Assembly: GCF_028640845.1 (NCBI RefSeq)
Contig: NC_080542.1
Location: 65,547,064 to 65,611,063, forward strand
DNA: 64,000 nt
Direction of reading: 5' to 3'
Source: Ahaetulla prasina
Lineage: Eukaryota; Chordata; Lepidosauria; Squamata; Colubridae
A model generated the notes under the pieces. The model worked only from the letters and a program-made list of their open reading frames with translations, made no database searches and had not been told where the DNA came from. Numbering within the stretch: the first letter of the stretch is position 1; each line of letters begins with the position of its first letter. Positions 10,615-19,674 of the stretch are shown one piece after another. Position numbers and translations under genes: made by a program.

Positions 10615-11232
10615 TTACATGGGTCCATGGCTATGCCCTCGGGCCAGGTTTTTGTCCAGGAAGTCCCTGAGGGCGGCCAACTCGGGCTCCGACATGGAAT
10701 ACAGGCGTCCCACAGGCAGTGGTGCGTTGGGCAGAAGGTCCACGGGGCAATCGTAGGGCCGATGCGGGGGTAGTCGGTCTGCCTCCTTCTCGCTGAACAC
10801 GTCGGCGAAGTCCGTCAGCTCAGGAGACAAGGTGATGGCAGCAGTGGGGATGTTCTGGCTGGCACAGGTGTGGCGGATGTGGTCGATGCACTGCAGACTC
10901 GGGAAAGAGATGGCGTTCCGCGACCAGGCCACCTGAGGATCGTGGGTCCGAAGCCAGGCCAACCCAAGGACCAAGGGAAAATGAAGGTCCGCCGTGACAT
11001 AAAACTGGATCGCCTCCTCATGGTCCCCAATAGCCAGGCGCAAAGGCTGGGTGGCGAATTTAATGGGGCCGGACACCAGTTCTCGTCCATCAATTGTCTC
11101 TACCCGCATCGGAGGGTCCACCGGAACCACGGGGACCGCAAACTGGGTCACAAAGGCCTGGTCCATAAAGTTTGTTGTGGCCCCTGAGTCCACCAGCGCA
11201 TGCGCCTGGAGCCCGTCCGACTGGTTCCCCAA
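10615..11232 (-). pseudogene. Gypsy aspartic protease and start of reverse transcriptase
   Basis: A 205-residue frame. Residues about 12-22 read ALVDSGATTNFMD, with catalytic D15 in the DSGA form usual for sushi-type elements. Residues about 85-100 read FPLVLGLAWLRTHDP, the second half of the protease. The reverse transcriptase begins with CPVDLLPNAPLPVGRLYSMS and ELAALRDFLDKNLARG. The frame then runs into PM and a stop, because a deletion joins it out of frame to later pol sequence. The protease would cut the gag-pol polyprotein. The protease core itself looks intact here. Confidence 0.88.
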
Positions 11233-11314
11233 CCATATCCGTGTGTCCAGAATCAGATGCCGAGGGGCCCAGAGTCTACTTCCAACGTCCAGTGGGGCTT
11301 AGTACGTGCCCGAC

Positions 11315-12257
11315 CTAGGGTTTCCCGAGGTCGGGCCTGCTCCATTCCGATTGGTCACGCTGTGATTCGGGGACGGCGTCGTGCCCCACTTCGCTTTCTG
11401 GGGCAAGAAGGTGAAGTGGCGGGCTCCACAGTACAGGCACAATCCCCTTGGCGCCTCGGTTCCGCTCCTGGGCTGTCAGGCGAGGTCTGGCTGCTCCCAA
11501 CTCCATGGGCTCTTCCGCAGCGGTTACAAAGCGTGGGGCGACCCTGGGTGCTGGTGGTGCAGGAAGTGGGGTGCAGATGTCGGCGGGTCCCGGGGTGCGA
11601 CGGACGGTCGCCGTTGCAGACGGGCATCGAGGCGGAGACAAAGGGCACCAAGTTGTCGAGGTCATGGCGCCTCCACCCGGGCCAGCTCATCTTGCAATTC
11701 CTCTGAGAGTCCCTCCTGGAATGCGTCCTTCAGCGCTGCATCATTCCAGTCAGAGTCCTGGCACAAAAGACGAAATTCGGCAATGTACTCCTGCAGGGGG
11801 CGTTTCCCTTGACAGAGTTCCTTAAGGCGCCTGGTTGCTGTCAGCATTCAAACGGGGTCCTCGTATATGGTGCGCAGGTGCTGCCAAAAACGCTGTTGGT
11901 CCGCCAGCAGGGGGCTGTCCTGGAGCAAGAGGGGCGTGGCCAATCGAGCAGCCGAGCTGGAAAGAAGGTTAATCACGAAGGCCACCTTAGCCCGGTCGTC
12001 TGGGAAATCCTCTGGCCGCATAGCCATGTAGAACTGGCACTGTCCCAAGAAGGTCGGGAACATCTCAGGCTGCCCAGAAAACTTATCCGGCACGGTTATC
12101 GGGCACTTGCAACAAGGAGGAGGAGTGGGAGGACGGGGGGGGCTGCAGGCACATTCCCGGCAGCAAGTTGGCCTGCCAAGTGAGCCACTTGCTGCTGGAG
12201 CTGTTGATTAGCCGCTTGTAGCTGCTGTAACTGCTGTTGTACCTGCTGCTGGTCCAT
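11315..12257 (-). pseudogene. Gypsy gag of the sushi/PEG10 type, interrupted
   Basis: The likely start is the ATG at 12257, giving MDQQQVQQQLQQLQAANQQL, a glutamine-rich coiled coil. The capsid follows: PDKFSGQPEMFPTFLGQCQF, FPDDRAKVAFVINLLSSSAA, then LKELCQGKRPLQEYIAEFRL and EGLSEELQDELARVEAP. This matches the order in sushi-class gag proteins and their domesticated relatives. Near 11400 a zinc-knuckle remnant (CACTVEPATSPSCP in one frame, LCLYCGARHF in another) ends the protein. A G run at about 12130 shifts the frame after the coiled coil. An in-frame TGA at about 11848-11850 breaks the capsid and looks like a CpG decay of an arginine codon. Confidence 0.88.
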
Positions 12258-12283
12258 CTTTGGTGGAAGATGTTTTAGTCGGG

Positions 12284-12296
12284 GTCTTGGACAAAA
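12284..12296 (-). promoter_or_regulatory. Primer binding site, self-priming type
   Basis: Directly inside the 5' LTR the sense strand reads TTTTGTCCAAGAC. Twelve of these bases are the exact reverse complement of GTCTTGGACAAA, found in the sense strand of the LTR at 12521-12510. That LTR segment lies about 32 bases downstream of a TATA box, where transcription should begin. So the 5' end of the RNA could fold back and prime its own reverse transcription, as known for Tf1 and sushi elements. I see no ordinary tRNA 3'-end complement starting TGG. Confidence 0.75.
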
Positions 12297-12848
12297 TGTT
12301 CTGTTTCCCTTCCCCCAATACTCCCAGCAAAAAGTCAGTCAGAGGCCTCCTTTTCTGATTTATTTACATATATATAAATGTCCTGGCCACATCTACCCAC
12401 GGGTCTGCCAAGTTTCTGGAGATAACAAGGAAATTACAGATAAGGCCAGAATTACTCACGAATATATTCTTCCCTCCATTGATACAGTTTGCCCGCGCAA
12501 ATTCATTGCTTTGTCCAAGACAAAAAACCAGGAAGTCCCGCCTCCTATTTATAGTCTCTGCAGATGTCACTGCATGACAATTATGACTTGGCTTTGTCCC
12601 AACGCTTCCTCTGCTGCGCGCGCTGGTCACGCCTGCGCAGTCTTGCATCACTCCAAAACTGTTCTTGGGGCGTTGCCAAATCAGAAGAAGGCTCCAGGGA
12701 ATCAGGCTTTGCCGGCCCCTCCTCCTCCCTTTGAGTGGGTGCCAGGGAGGGAAAGGGCTCAAGAGAAGCAGGGCTTGCCAGGTCTTCTCCCTCACTTTCT
12801 GAATCATCCGAGTCCAGGAGTCCGGGTCCAGGAACCTGGGTCACAACA
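12297..12848 (-). repeat. 5' LTR of the sushi-like Gypsy element
   Basis: 552 bp, with the same ends as the 3' LTR. It carries the TATA box and the RNA start region complementary to the primer site. An A-rich AATAAA-like signal lies downstream near 12357-12363. It is followed by GGTAT, the right copy of the target duplication at 12849-12853. Confidence 0.95.
12546..12553 (-). promoter_or_regulatory. TATA box in the 5' LTR
   Basis: Sense strand TATAAATA. Counting about 28-32 bases downstream puts the expected start of transcription at the run ending in GTCTTGGAC. The same box occurs in the other LTR near 8196-8203. Confidence 0.65.
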
Positions 12849-12862
12849 GGTATGTCCCATTC

Positions 12863-12946
12863 CTGACTGCTGGTTCCACCTTCATGGAGAATGGGTGTTG
12901 GCCTTATCTGAATGCCCATTCTCATGATAGTGGGACCAGCAGTCAG
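12863..12946. repeat. DIRS-1 internal complementary region, hairpin
   Basis: CTGACTGCTGGTTCCACC near the left pairs with GTGGGACCAGCAGTCAG at 12930-12946. The arms are about 32 bp, with a loop around GTTGGCCTTATCTGAATG. Part of the hairpin is also the reverse complement of the terminal repeat at 13126-13182. DIRS elements use an internal complementary region of this kind to circularise their DNA. Confidence 0.8.
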
Positions 12947-13125
12947 CCCTGCCCTAGTACTTCCTGGTCCTGGCCTCAGGGCAGGGGACTAACCTTGTCG
13001 TTTCGGCTCAGCATGTCGGTCTGCCACATCATCCTCGTCCGAAAGCTGGGAAGCAAGAGGAAGAGGAGGAGCTTAATAGTTTGCAGACTCAGTCCTATAG
13101 GATATCAGACAGAGTTAACCCATTC

Positions 13126-13182
13126 CTGACTGCTGGTCCCACTATCATAAGAACAAGCATTCAGGTAAGGCCAACACCCATT
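13126..13182. repeat. DIRS-1 right terminal inverted repeat
   Basis: Starts CTGACTGCTGGTCCCAC and ends GGCCAACACCCATT. It is complementary, with a few mismatches, to 12891-12946. It marks the 3' end of the DIRS element. CR1 sequence resumes right after it. Confidence 0.8.
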
Positions 13183-13184
13183 TT

Positions 13185-13633
13185 ACACCTAGACAGAAAA
13201 AAACAAAGATACAAGATTAGGCAAAACCTGAGTCAAAAACAGTAACTATGAGAGGGACCTTGAAGTCCTAGTGGATGATCACTTAAACATAAGCTAGCAG
13301 TGTGTGACAGCAGCCAAAAAAGCTAATACAAATCTTGTTTGTATAAACAGAGGCATAGAATCAAAATCATGTGAAGTTTTAGTACCATTTTATAAAGCCT
13401 TAGTAAGACCACACCTAGAATAGCTGCATTTACTTTCGGTCATCACATTACAAAAAAGATGTTGAGGCTTTGAAAAAAGTGCAAAGAAGAGCAATTAAGA
13501 TTATTAAGGACCTGGAGACAAAAACATATTAGAATGGTTGTATGAATTGGGTCTAGAGAAAACGAGGACCAGGGGCGACATGATAGCAGTATTCCAGGAT
13601 TTGAGGTCCTGCCACAAATAGGAGAGAATCAAC
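13185..13633 (+). pseudogene. CR1 reverse transcriptase C-terminal part
   Basis: Reads ERDLEVLVDDHLN, then AAKKANTNLVCINRGIES, VLVPFYKALVRPHLE and, after a frame change, a [12 protein letters not shown] block. These are the thumb and C-terminal blocks of CR1 ORF2. A stop follows the HLE block and a second stop lies in the K-rich stretch. The frame is interrupted at 13633 by the hAT element and resumes at 14897. Confidence 0.8.
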
Positions 13634-14904
13634 CAGGGGTGAAATGATCCCAGTTCAGATCGGCTTGCTCGATCCGGTAGCGATGGCAGCTGGTGGTTCA
13701 GAGAACCAGTAGCAAAAATCCCTGGCCCCTCCCCCTGCCCCTCCTGAGCCACGCCATCATCAGAGGTTTGTTTTTTTTACTTTTAAAAGCAGTTTTTCTT
13801 CAGTCGAAAACATGCCTTTAAAAGTTAAAAAAAAGCCTTTGATGATCCCGCGGCTGGGCTGGCATCGTCAGAACCCTTTAAATTCTTTTTTTTAACAACC
13901 TCTTCAGCCAAAAAGGTTGTAAAAGAAAAAGGTTTTAAAAGGCTCTTCTGGCAATCCCAGCTGAGTTCCTCATCACCAGAACCTTAAAAAACATGTTTTC
14001 TACAAGCTCTTCAGCCAAAGAGCTTCTAGAAAAAATTATTTTAAGAGGTTCTGGGCTGCTAGGAGGCAACTTCCGCTGGGATCGTCAGAGGAGCTTTTTA
14101 AATTCTTTTTTTCCTCTGGCGATCCCAGAGGAGTTGTCTCATCACCACAGACTTTTAAAATCATTTTTAACAACCTCTTACAACAGTCCCCACCCATGCC
14201 CACCCAATGCCCCATCCCCACTTGCCTTATTGCTGCTGCTTTCGGGTTTGCAAAGCCATGTTTTACATCAGTTGCATCAGCTAGCAACTGAATCTGCCTG
14301 CCTGCAATCCATTTCCTCAGTGAGCAACACAATCTGCCTGCTTTGCTGGCTGAGGAACTCTGGGAGTTGAAGTCCACAAACCTTAAAGTTACTAAAGTTG
14401 GAGACCCCCGATCTAAAAAACGTAAATAAAATAATAAAATAAAATAAAATATTTGTGCAGCTGAGATTTGGTGTGTTTCTGTAGTGTTTCAGTCACAAAC
14501 ACACAAAACACAAACACACAAAATCTCACAAAACTGTATGTTTTGTGTGTGTGAGAGAGAGTCAGTTGTGTTGTGTTGTATTGTGTGTGTGTAAAGTGTG
14601 AAAGTTGGTTTTTGACTTTTTTGTGGCTGTGTGAGGTTCTTGCATGTTGCAGGGGCTATTTTGGGTGAAGTGCAGCTGCTTTTACATTGTGTGTGAGTCA
14701 GCTGTGTTGTGTTGTGTGTGTGCAAAGTGTGAAAGTTGGTTTTTGGTACCTCTTATTGTTTTGTATACTTTGTTTATTATTTTTATTATTTATTGTTTTT
14801 GGCCACGCCCACCCAGTCATCTGACCACTAAGCCACGCCCACCAATTAAACCCCGCCCACAGAACTGGTAGGGAAAATTTTTAGATTTCACCCCTGGGAT
14901 CAAC
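13626..14904. mobile_element. Non-autonomous hAT element, 1.26 kb, with 8-bp duplication
   Basis: The element (13634-14896) starts CAGGGGTGAAAT and ends ATTTCACCCCTG, perfect 12-bp inverted ends of hAT type. It is flanked by GAATCAAC (13626-13633) and GGATCAAC (14897-14904), an 8-bp target duplication with one mismatch. Removing it restores the CR1 frame around AATCAACTTATTTTCC. The interior has no transposase. It holds degenerate repeats around 13780-14190 and a second pair near 14560-14612 and 14697-14746 that share GTGTAAAGTGTGAAAGTTGG or a close variant. It must have been moved by a transposase supplied elsewhere. Confidence 0.9.
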
Positions 14905-15190
14905 TTATTTTCCAAAGCAAGACTAGAAACAATGGATGGAAGCTGATCAAAGAAAGAAGCAACCTGGAATTAGGGAGAAACTTCCTAACAGTGAGGAAAA
15001 TGGAATAGCTTTCCTTCAAAAGTTGTAGGTGTTGGATATCACTGGAAAAAAAGAAAAGACTGGACAGCCAACTATCTGCCATATCTGAAATGGTAAAGGT
15101 CTCCTGCTTGAGCAGGGGTTTGGACTAGAAGACCTCCAAGGTCCTTTTCAGTTCTATTTTGATTGATTGATTGACTGACTATTACAGGGT
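14897..15190 (+). mobile_element. CR1 3' end
   Basis: C-terminal codons (ending in a block like KTGQPTICHI) and the 3' untranslated CR1 signature, closing with TTTTGATTGATTGATTGACT. It is the third piece of the CR1 that starts at 5111. Its tail repeat GATT differs from the other CR1 copies here. Confidence 0.85.
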
Positions 15191-16481
15191 CCTTCTGCTA
15201 AAACCTCACAAAGTCTTTTATAAAACAATGTTGCAAAGATTAGGTCATATGAGTCTCATCAACTGGTAAAGTTCAGAATGTAAAAAGCTGGCTAAAACAT
15301 TTATCTCAGGGGTTGTCTTTTTCTTACTGATACTTGAAACATGTTCAGCACTTTCCAGTTGTTGGATTTACCCTATCATTTATACATATACATACATATG
15401 TACGTACATACATACATAAATACATGTATTTATATGTATGAATGATAGGGTAAATCCAACATCTGGAAAATGCTACATACATGTATATATATGTATATGT
15501 TCTTTATATTCTTTCAAATATATGCAATATAATTCTTGACCGCTTGTAAAATAAGTTGATGGGAGAGGAACATACAGAATCAGGAAATATGAAAGGAGTT
15601 ATAGCACAGGTAATGATAAAAGGTTTAATATAAGGGTGGTCCCTTAAGCTATGGAATATCTGAAGTGAGACAGAAAGAGGAACCTGGTGATGATAAGTTA
15701 CTTGTGAAATGTCCAATTTTCACTCTGCTATTTTAACAAGTTAAGAAATCCTTTCTGGTTTCTAAGTCTTATTTTATGAGTTTTTATAACCATCTTGAAG
15801 ATATTTTTACTGAATGTGAATTCCTCAGAAAGAAAATAGGCAGGAAAGCATCAATTTCACAGAGGAAATAAAGAACATACATTTGTCTGATTATGCTGAA
15901 ACAATCTAAGCAATTAGTATAAAAATGAGTCCTATTTTTATTCCACAATAAAAAGGCAGATGGCTTCATCTACAGAATGCTTCCAGTATAGCAGCATATA
16001 TTTAATTTAATTCCGAAAATTTATTCACAACTGAAACAGAAAAATTGTTATGTGTTATGTGTAGCTTCTATCTTTGATGACTTTTAAAGAGTATTTTCTA
16101 AGACGAAGAACTGTACTTTTATAGTCTAATGTTATGCTGCATTTAAACATAGCACAGTGTATTTGCTTTATTGTTCAAATGCCCATCCCTGTCATTCATT
16201 TCATAACCGTATAACTGAATCTTTAATTAATACTATATTTCCATTCCACAGGAACAAAAAGAGGACATATGTTGGAAATATTTCTCCCCCTTGGGATATT
16301 TTTAATTTCAGGGGTTGCAATAACAATTTTTTCAGGTGTAAAAGATGATTTGCTTGAAAGATGGAAAACAATTTATTTCTCATGATTCTTTTTAAAACGA
16401 GTGGCTATTGTTGATTTTTTTAAAAAAAAATCTGATTGAATAATATAGTGCTAGACTTTTTTGGGCATATGTAGGGCCAAC
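15191..16481. other. Mostly single-copy sequence
   Basis: AT-rich, with no credible gene. It contains the hairpin at 15347-15474. Frames at 15504-15716, 15784-15969 and 16157-16383 show no family signature. Confidence 0.5.
15347..15474. repeat. Long inverted repeat (hairpin)
   Basis: The left arm AGCACTTTCCAGTTGTTGGA continues into TTTACCCTATCATT. The right arm is its reverse complement with about three mismatches over 38 bp, ending in AACATCTGGAAAATGCT. The centre is a TA/CATA-rich spacer that can also pair in part. It could be a fold-back transposon or a hairpin RNA source. Confidence 0.75.
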
Positions 16482-16756
16482 TCGGGTGAAATCCAAAATT
16501 TTTCCCTACTGGTTCGGTGGGCATGGCAGGGGAAGGAAATTGCAAAATCTCCATTCCCACCCCACTTTAGGGGAAGGATACTGCAAAATCTCCATTCGCT
16601 CCCCTCGTGGGGGAAGGATATTGCAAAATCTCCATTCTCATCTCACTTGGGGGCCAGCCAGAGGTGATATTTGCCGGTTCTCTGAACTACTCAAAATTTC
16701 CGCTATTGGTTCTCCAGAACCTGTTAGAACCTGCTGGATTTCACCCCTGGGCCAAC
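16474..16756. mobile_element. hAT MITE, 267 bp, with perfect 8-bp duplication
   Basis: GGGCCAAC at 16474-16481 and 16749-16756 flanks the element. The ends are TCGGGTGAAATCCA and TGGATTTCACCCCT, the same terminal type as the hAT element at 13634. Inside are three copies of a roughly 40-bp unit containing TGCAAAATCTCCATTC (16530-16650). Confidence 0.85.
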
Positions 16757-17399
16757 TGTATATTGCATCATCTATTATTGCTCCTATCAGAATTTCCTAT
16801 ATTCTCTGTACTCAGAGTTAGTTGTTTCAAGTTCTATATAAACATTTGCATTCTAATTTTCTCCTTAGTTTAAGACAAATTAGGATGTCTTGTTGTTTCA
16901 GAGATTCTGATGTCCCGCAATTGATTTTTTTTTTAAAAAAATCCTCCAATCAATGAAGATCAGAAAATATATTAACCAGTAAAATAGAAAAGCCAGGTCC
17001 CATGTCTGCTGCCAAAAATTGAAAGTAATTGAGAGGAATAGAGGAATTATGTGGGTAATTGTGAGCAAAGACTGCTTAAGTATATGTTAATTACCTAGAA
17101 TTATTTTGGTCTCTTGGTTTAGGCAAAGGGATACACTATATATCACACACAGATGTGCAAACCATTAACTATGGATTACTCAAGCACTCCCCATCTGTAT
17201 TATAGTCACTGCATGTGCCACATTCTATGCCACTTTGTATAGATGCCCTTGGCTGGAAAAAATATTCTGTGAAAAACTATATCATTTGTGAAGAAACCAA
17301 ACAAGGTTTTATAATATTTCCACTGTATGTAAGTGAAGAGGATGCCAGAGAAGAAGCAAATCATGCTCATGCTACTCAGTTACCTTTTTATAAGATGCT
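16757..17399. other. No recognised feature
   Basis: AT-rich. The 65-codon frame at 17215-17412 has no family signature and runs into the flanking repeat, so I do not call it a gene. Confidence 0.5.
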
Positions 17400-18049
17400 A
17401 CAAATAGAATAGAATAGAATAGAATTTTTTATTTTTATTTTTTTATTTTTATTTTTTTTCATAAAAAGTTTTATTTTTACAATCATATCAAATAATTCAT
17501 CCAATGTACAGTTATATACAATTAGTCGGGCTTGCCCAGTCACCACCACCCTTTTTAACACTCTTCCCTCTTCTACCTTCTTTTACTTTCCAAACCTTCC
17601 TCTCCTTCTCTTATCTACATCCGCTCCTCCCTCCACCCTACACCTTCCTTCTCCCTCTACTATCCCTCTTCCTTCACTCTTCTCCTCTTTCCTACCTCCT
17701 ACTCTCTCTTTTCTCCCTCCTCACCGTTCTAAAATGGTAACTATGCAGACCCGATCCTACATTAATTATATTTCTTCAATAATCCCTGTACATTAACCAT
17801 CACTCCATCTCTACCAAACCCCCAATTCCTCCCCTTACCCCCCACCCCCCATCCCGACTTCCCAGAACAAAATGCAGGGTATCAAAACTAACAATCATAA
17901 TCCAAAATAATTCCTAAATTATAATCTCTAGTCACACCACACTTAGTCACACTCTCAATTCCCCTCTCCTTCAAAAATATATCTAATACAAAATATTTCC
18001 TAAATTTACTCATATGCTATTCAATATTTTTTTTTATCTGATACTTATT

Positions 18050-18560
18050 TTAAATATAATCAATCCACATTTTCCATTCTAGAATATATTTTTCTAGTGT
18101 ATAGTCTTTCAAGTAAGCGGAGATTTTTGTCATCTCTGCCAGATTTGATACTTTGAGTGTCCATTCTTCGATTGTAGGTAATTCTTCTTTCTTCCAATAC
18201 TGAGCAATCAAAAGTCTTGCGACTGTTATTAAGTTCAAAATCAATTTAGTCTCTATAGCTGTGTAGTCCATAATTATTCCTAGTAGAAAGAACTGCGGAG
18301 TAAACTTAATCTTCTTTTTCAAAATATTCTGCATGATCCACCATACTTTAATCCAAAATGCTTTAACTTTTTTACAAGTCCACCATATATGGTAATAAGT
18401 AGCATCTTCACAATCGCATCTCCAACATTTAGCAAGATCTAATATGTGTTTCTTGTAAACAGGTAATGTCATTTTTAAATTGTTTCAAATAATGAAATAC
18501 TTTCCTTCTCTACGGTGAGTTCAGGCCATTAACATTCCAAGATAGGAAACTTTTGGAACA
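18050..18560 (-). pseudogene. L1 ORF2 remnant: N-terminus fused to C-terminus
   Basis: In sense reading LSWNVNGLNSP, the start of the L1 endonuclease, is followed by FHYLKQFKNDITCLQETHI. The reading then passes at once into DLAKCWRCDCEDATYYHIWW and TCKKVKAFWIKVWWIMQNIL. The second block is the cysteine-rich C-terminal segment of L1 ORF2 (C-x-x-C ... H ... C). Everything between, about 1,000 codons, is absent. The 140-residue frame at 18472-18050 is this C-terminal part. The junction lies within ACACATATTAGATCTTGC. The same junction is present in the duplicated copy near 20560-20600. Confidence 0.85.
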
Positions 18561-18779
18561 CCAGAGATCACATTTTACTTTAGGCCTTGCTCCTCCCACT
18601 GTTTCCATTGTAGTAGTTGCCAGTTGTTGTTGTGCCTTCATCTCTTGTTCCTTGCGCTTAGCAGCAGCTCTTGTCAACCTTTGTTCTTTTGAATCTAAAC
18701 CCGTCGAGGTATTTCCAACACTTGTAATAAATCTTCTTCCATCACAATCTGTTCTTGTACCTGCTTCACTTCTCTTCCT

Positions 18780-19674
18780 TCACTTCAGCCTCCTTCCTCT
18801 AGCTTCCAATGGGGAAGACTTCCAACTTTAATACCTCAACATAAAATTCTCTTGCTTTTCCAACCGTATTGAAACGATATACTTTCCTGCATAATATACT
18901 ATTATACCAGTTGGAATATCCCATCTATATTCAATCTGATGTTTTTAAGTTCATTCACCAGGAAGGCAAATTCCTTCCTAGCCCTTAACATTTTTGGTGG
19001 AATTTCCTTTAATATCAAAATATCTTGACCAGCAATCTGAATCTTCTCCCTTATATGAAGCTTGCAAAATCTGATTTCTCACTGTTCTGTTTGTAAAATA
19101 AATAACAACATCCCTTGGCAACTTTTTGCCTTGCTATCCAAGAATTCACACGATATATTTTATCAATTTGATAAGCCACATCTGCTGGACGAGCTGCTAA
19201 TATCTCAGCAAATACTTCAGAAAAATTTCCTTAAATTCTCTTCCTTATTTTCTTTCAAACCTCGAATTCTAAGAGCAAATTCCATATTTCTATATTGTAT
19301 CAAAACTATTTCATCCTCTGTTTTTCCATTTTACTTTGAAATTCATCCATTTTATTTTCTAATTTTAAATTATGTTGCTTAATTTCTTCAACCTCCTCCT
19401 CCAATAAAATCACATTCGTTGCCAAACTTTGTACTGCCATTACAAATCCTTCTTTAACTTCTTTATTTCCCACTTGAATTTCTGATATCTGCTCTTTCAT
19501 TTCAGACATCTCATCAGTTATTACTTTAAATTTTTCTTCTATAAAGCCTTTTAAGTTCTCTTGTAACGCCTCTAAATTCAATGTTCTAGTCTCTGCTGTA
19601 TGAGCTGGAGAGGCACCAGCTGATAAAGTTCCAGAGCTCTTTGTTACAGTAGACTTTAATTGTTTGGCTGCCAT
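18780..19674 (-). pseudogene. L1 ORF1 (RNA-binding protein), frameshifted copy 1
   Basis: ORF1p of a vertebrate L1. The start at 19674 gives MAAKQLKSTVTKSSGTLSAG, followed by a long coiled coil (EEKFKVITDEMSEMKEQISE to LKLENKMDEFQSKM), which forms the trimer. The RRM-like and C-terminal domains follow in broken frames downstream to about 18780. Compared with copy 2 (20636-21804), this copy lacks single bases in many homopolymer runs, each causing a frameshift. The protein binds the element RNA. This copy is not translatable beyond about 120 residues. Confidence 0.85.

Larger units (their letters stand above)
7947..12848 (-). mobile_element. Sushi-like chromovirus (Ty3/Gypsy) retrotransposon, both LTRs present
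   Basis: A 4,902-bp LTR retrotransposon on the minus strand, bounded by two 552-bp LTRs (7947-8498 and 12297-12848) and a perfect 5-bp duplication. In sense order it has LTR, primer site, gag, protease, a shortened reverse transcriptase, RNase H, integrase with D,D(35)E, chromodomain, polypurine tract and LTR. The gag core and chromodomain place it near the sushi group of chromoviruses, the group from which mammalian gag-derived genes such as PEG10 descend. The two LTRs differ at about eight positions by my count, so the insertion is fairly young. Gag and pol are broken by stops, frameshifts and a deletion. Confidence 0.93.
6076..13184 (+). mobile_element. DIRS-type retrotransposon, 5'-truncated, hosting a Gypsy element
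   Basis: A tyrosine-recombinase retrotransposon (DIRS order) in two pieces, 6076-7946 and 12854-13184, separated by a complete Gypsy insertion. It carries RNase H, then tyrosine recombinase, then the 3' non-coding end with inverted repeats. The gag and reverse transcriptase parts that should lie upstream are absent. The 3' end near 13182 (CAACACCCATTTT) matches the end sequence of the second DIRS element at 50693. DIRS elements integrate through recombinase rather than integrase, so they leave no target duplication; none is seen. Confidence 0.85.
5111..15190 (+). mobile_element. CR1 LINE split by DIRS, Gypsy and hAT insertions
   Basis: One CR1-like LINE is seen in three pieces: 5111-6075 (start of ORF2), 13185-13633 (end of the reverse transcriptase) and 14897-15190 (C-terminus and 3' end). 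The 3' end has the CR1 block CTCCTGCTTGAGCAGGGGTTTGGACTAGAAGACC and a short GATT-repeat tail. Between pieces one and two the rest of the endonuclease and most of the reverse transcriptase are missing. Between pieces two and three nothing is missing: the hAT element simply interrupts, flanked by an 8-bp duplication. The element is the oldest layer of the 5-15 kb nest. Confidence 0.85.

Noticed and set aside
7947..12848. Possible endogenous retrovirus
   Set aside because: The gag type, DSGA protease, chromodomain and absence of any envelope frame fit a Ty3/Gypsy chromovirus, not a vertebrate retrovirus.
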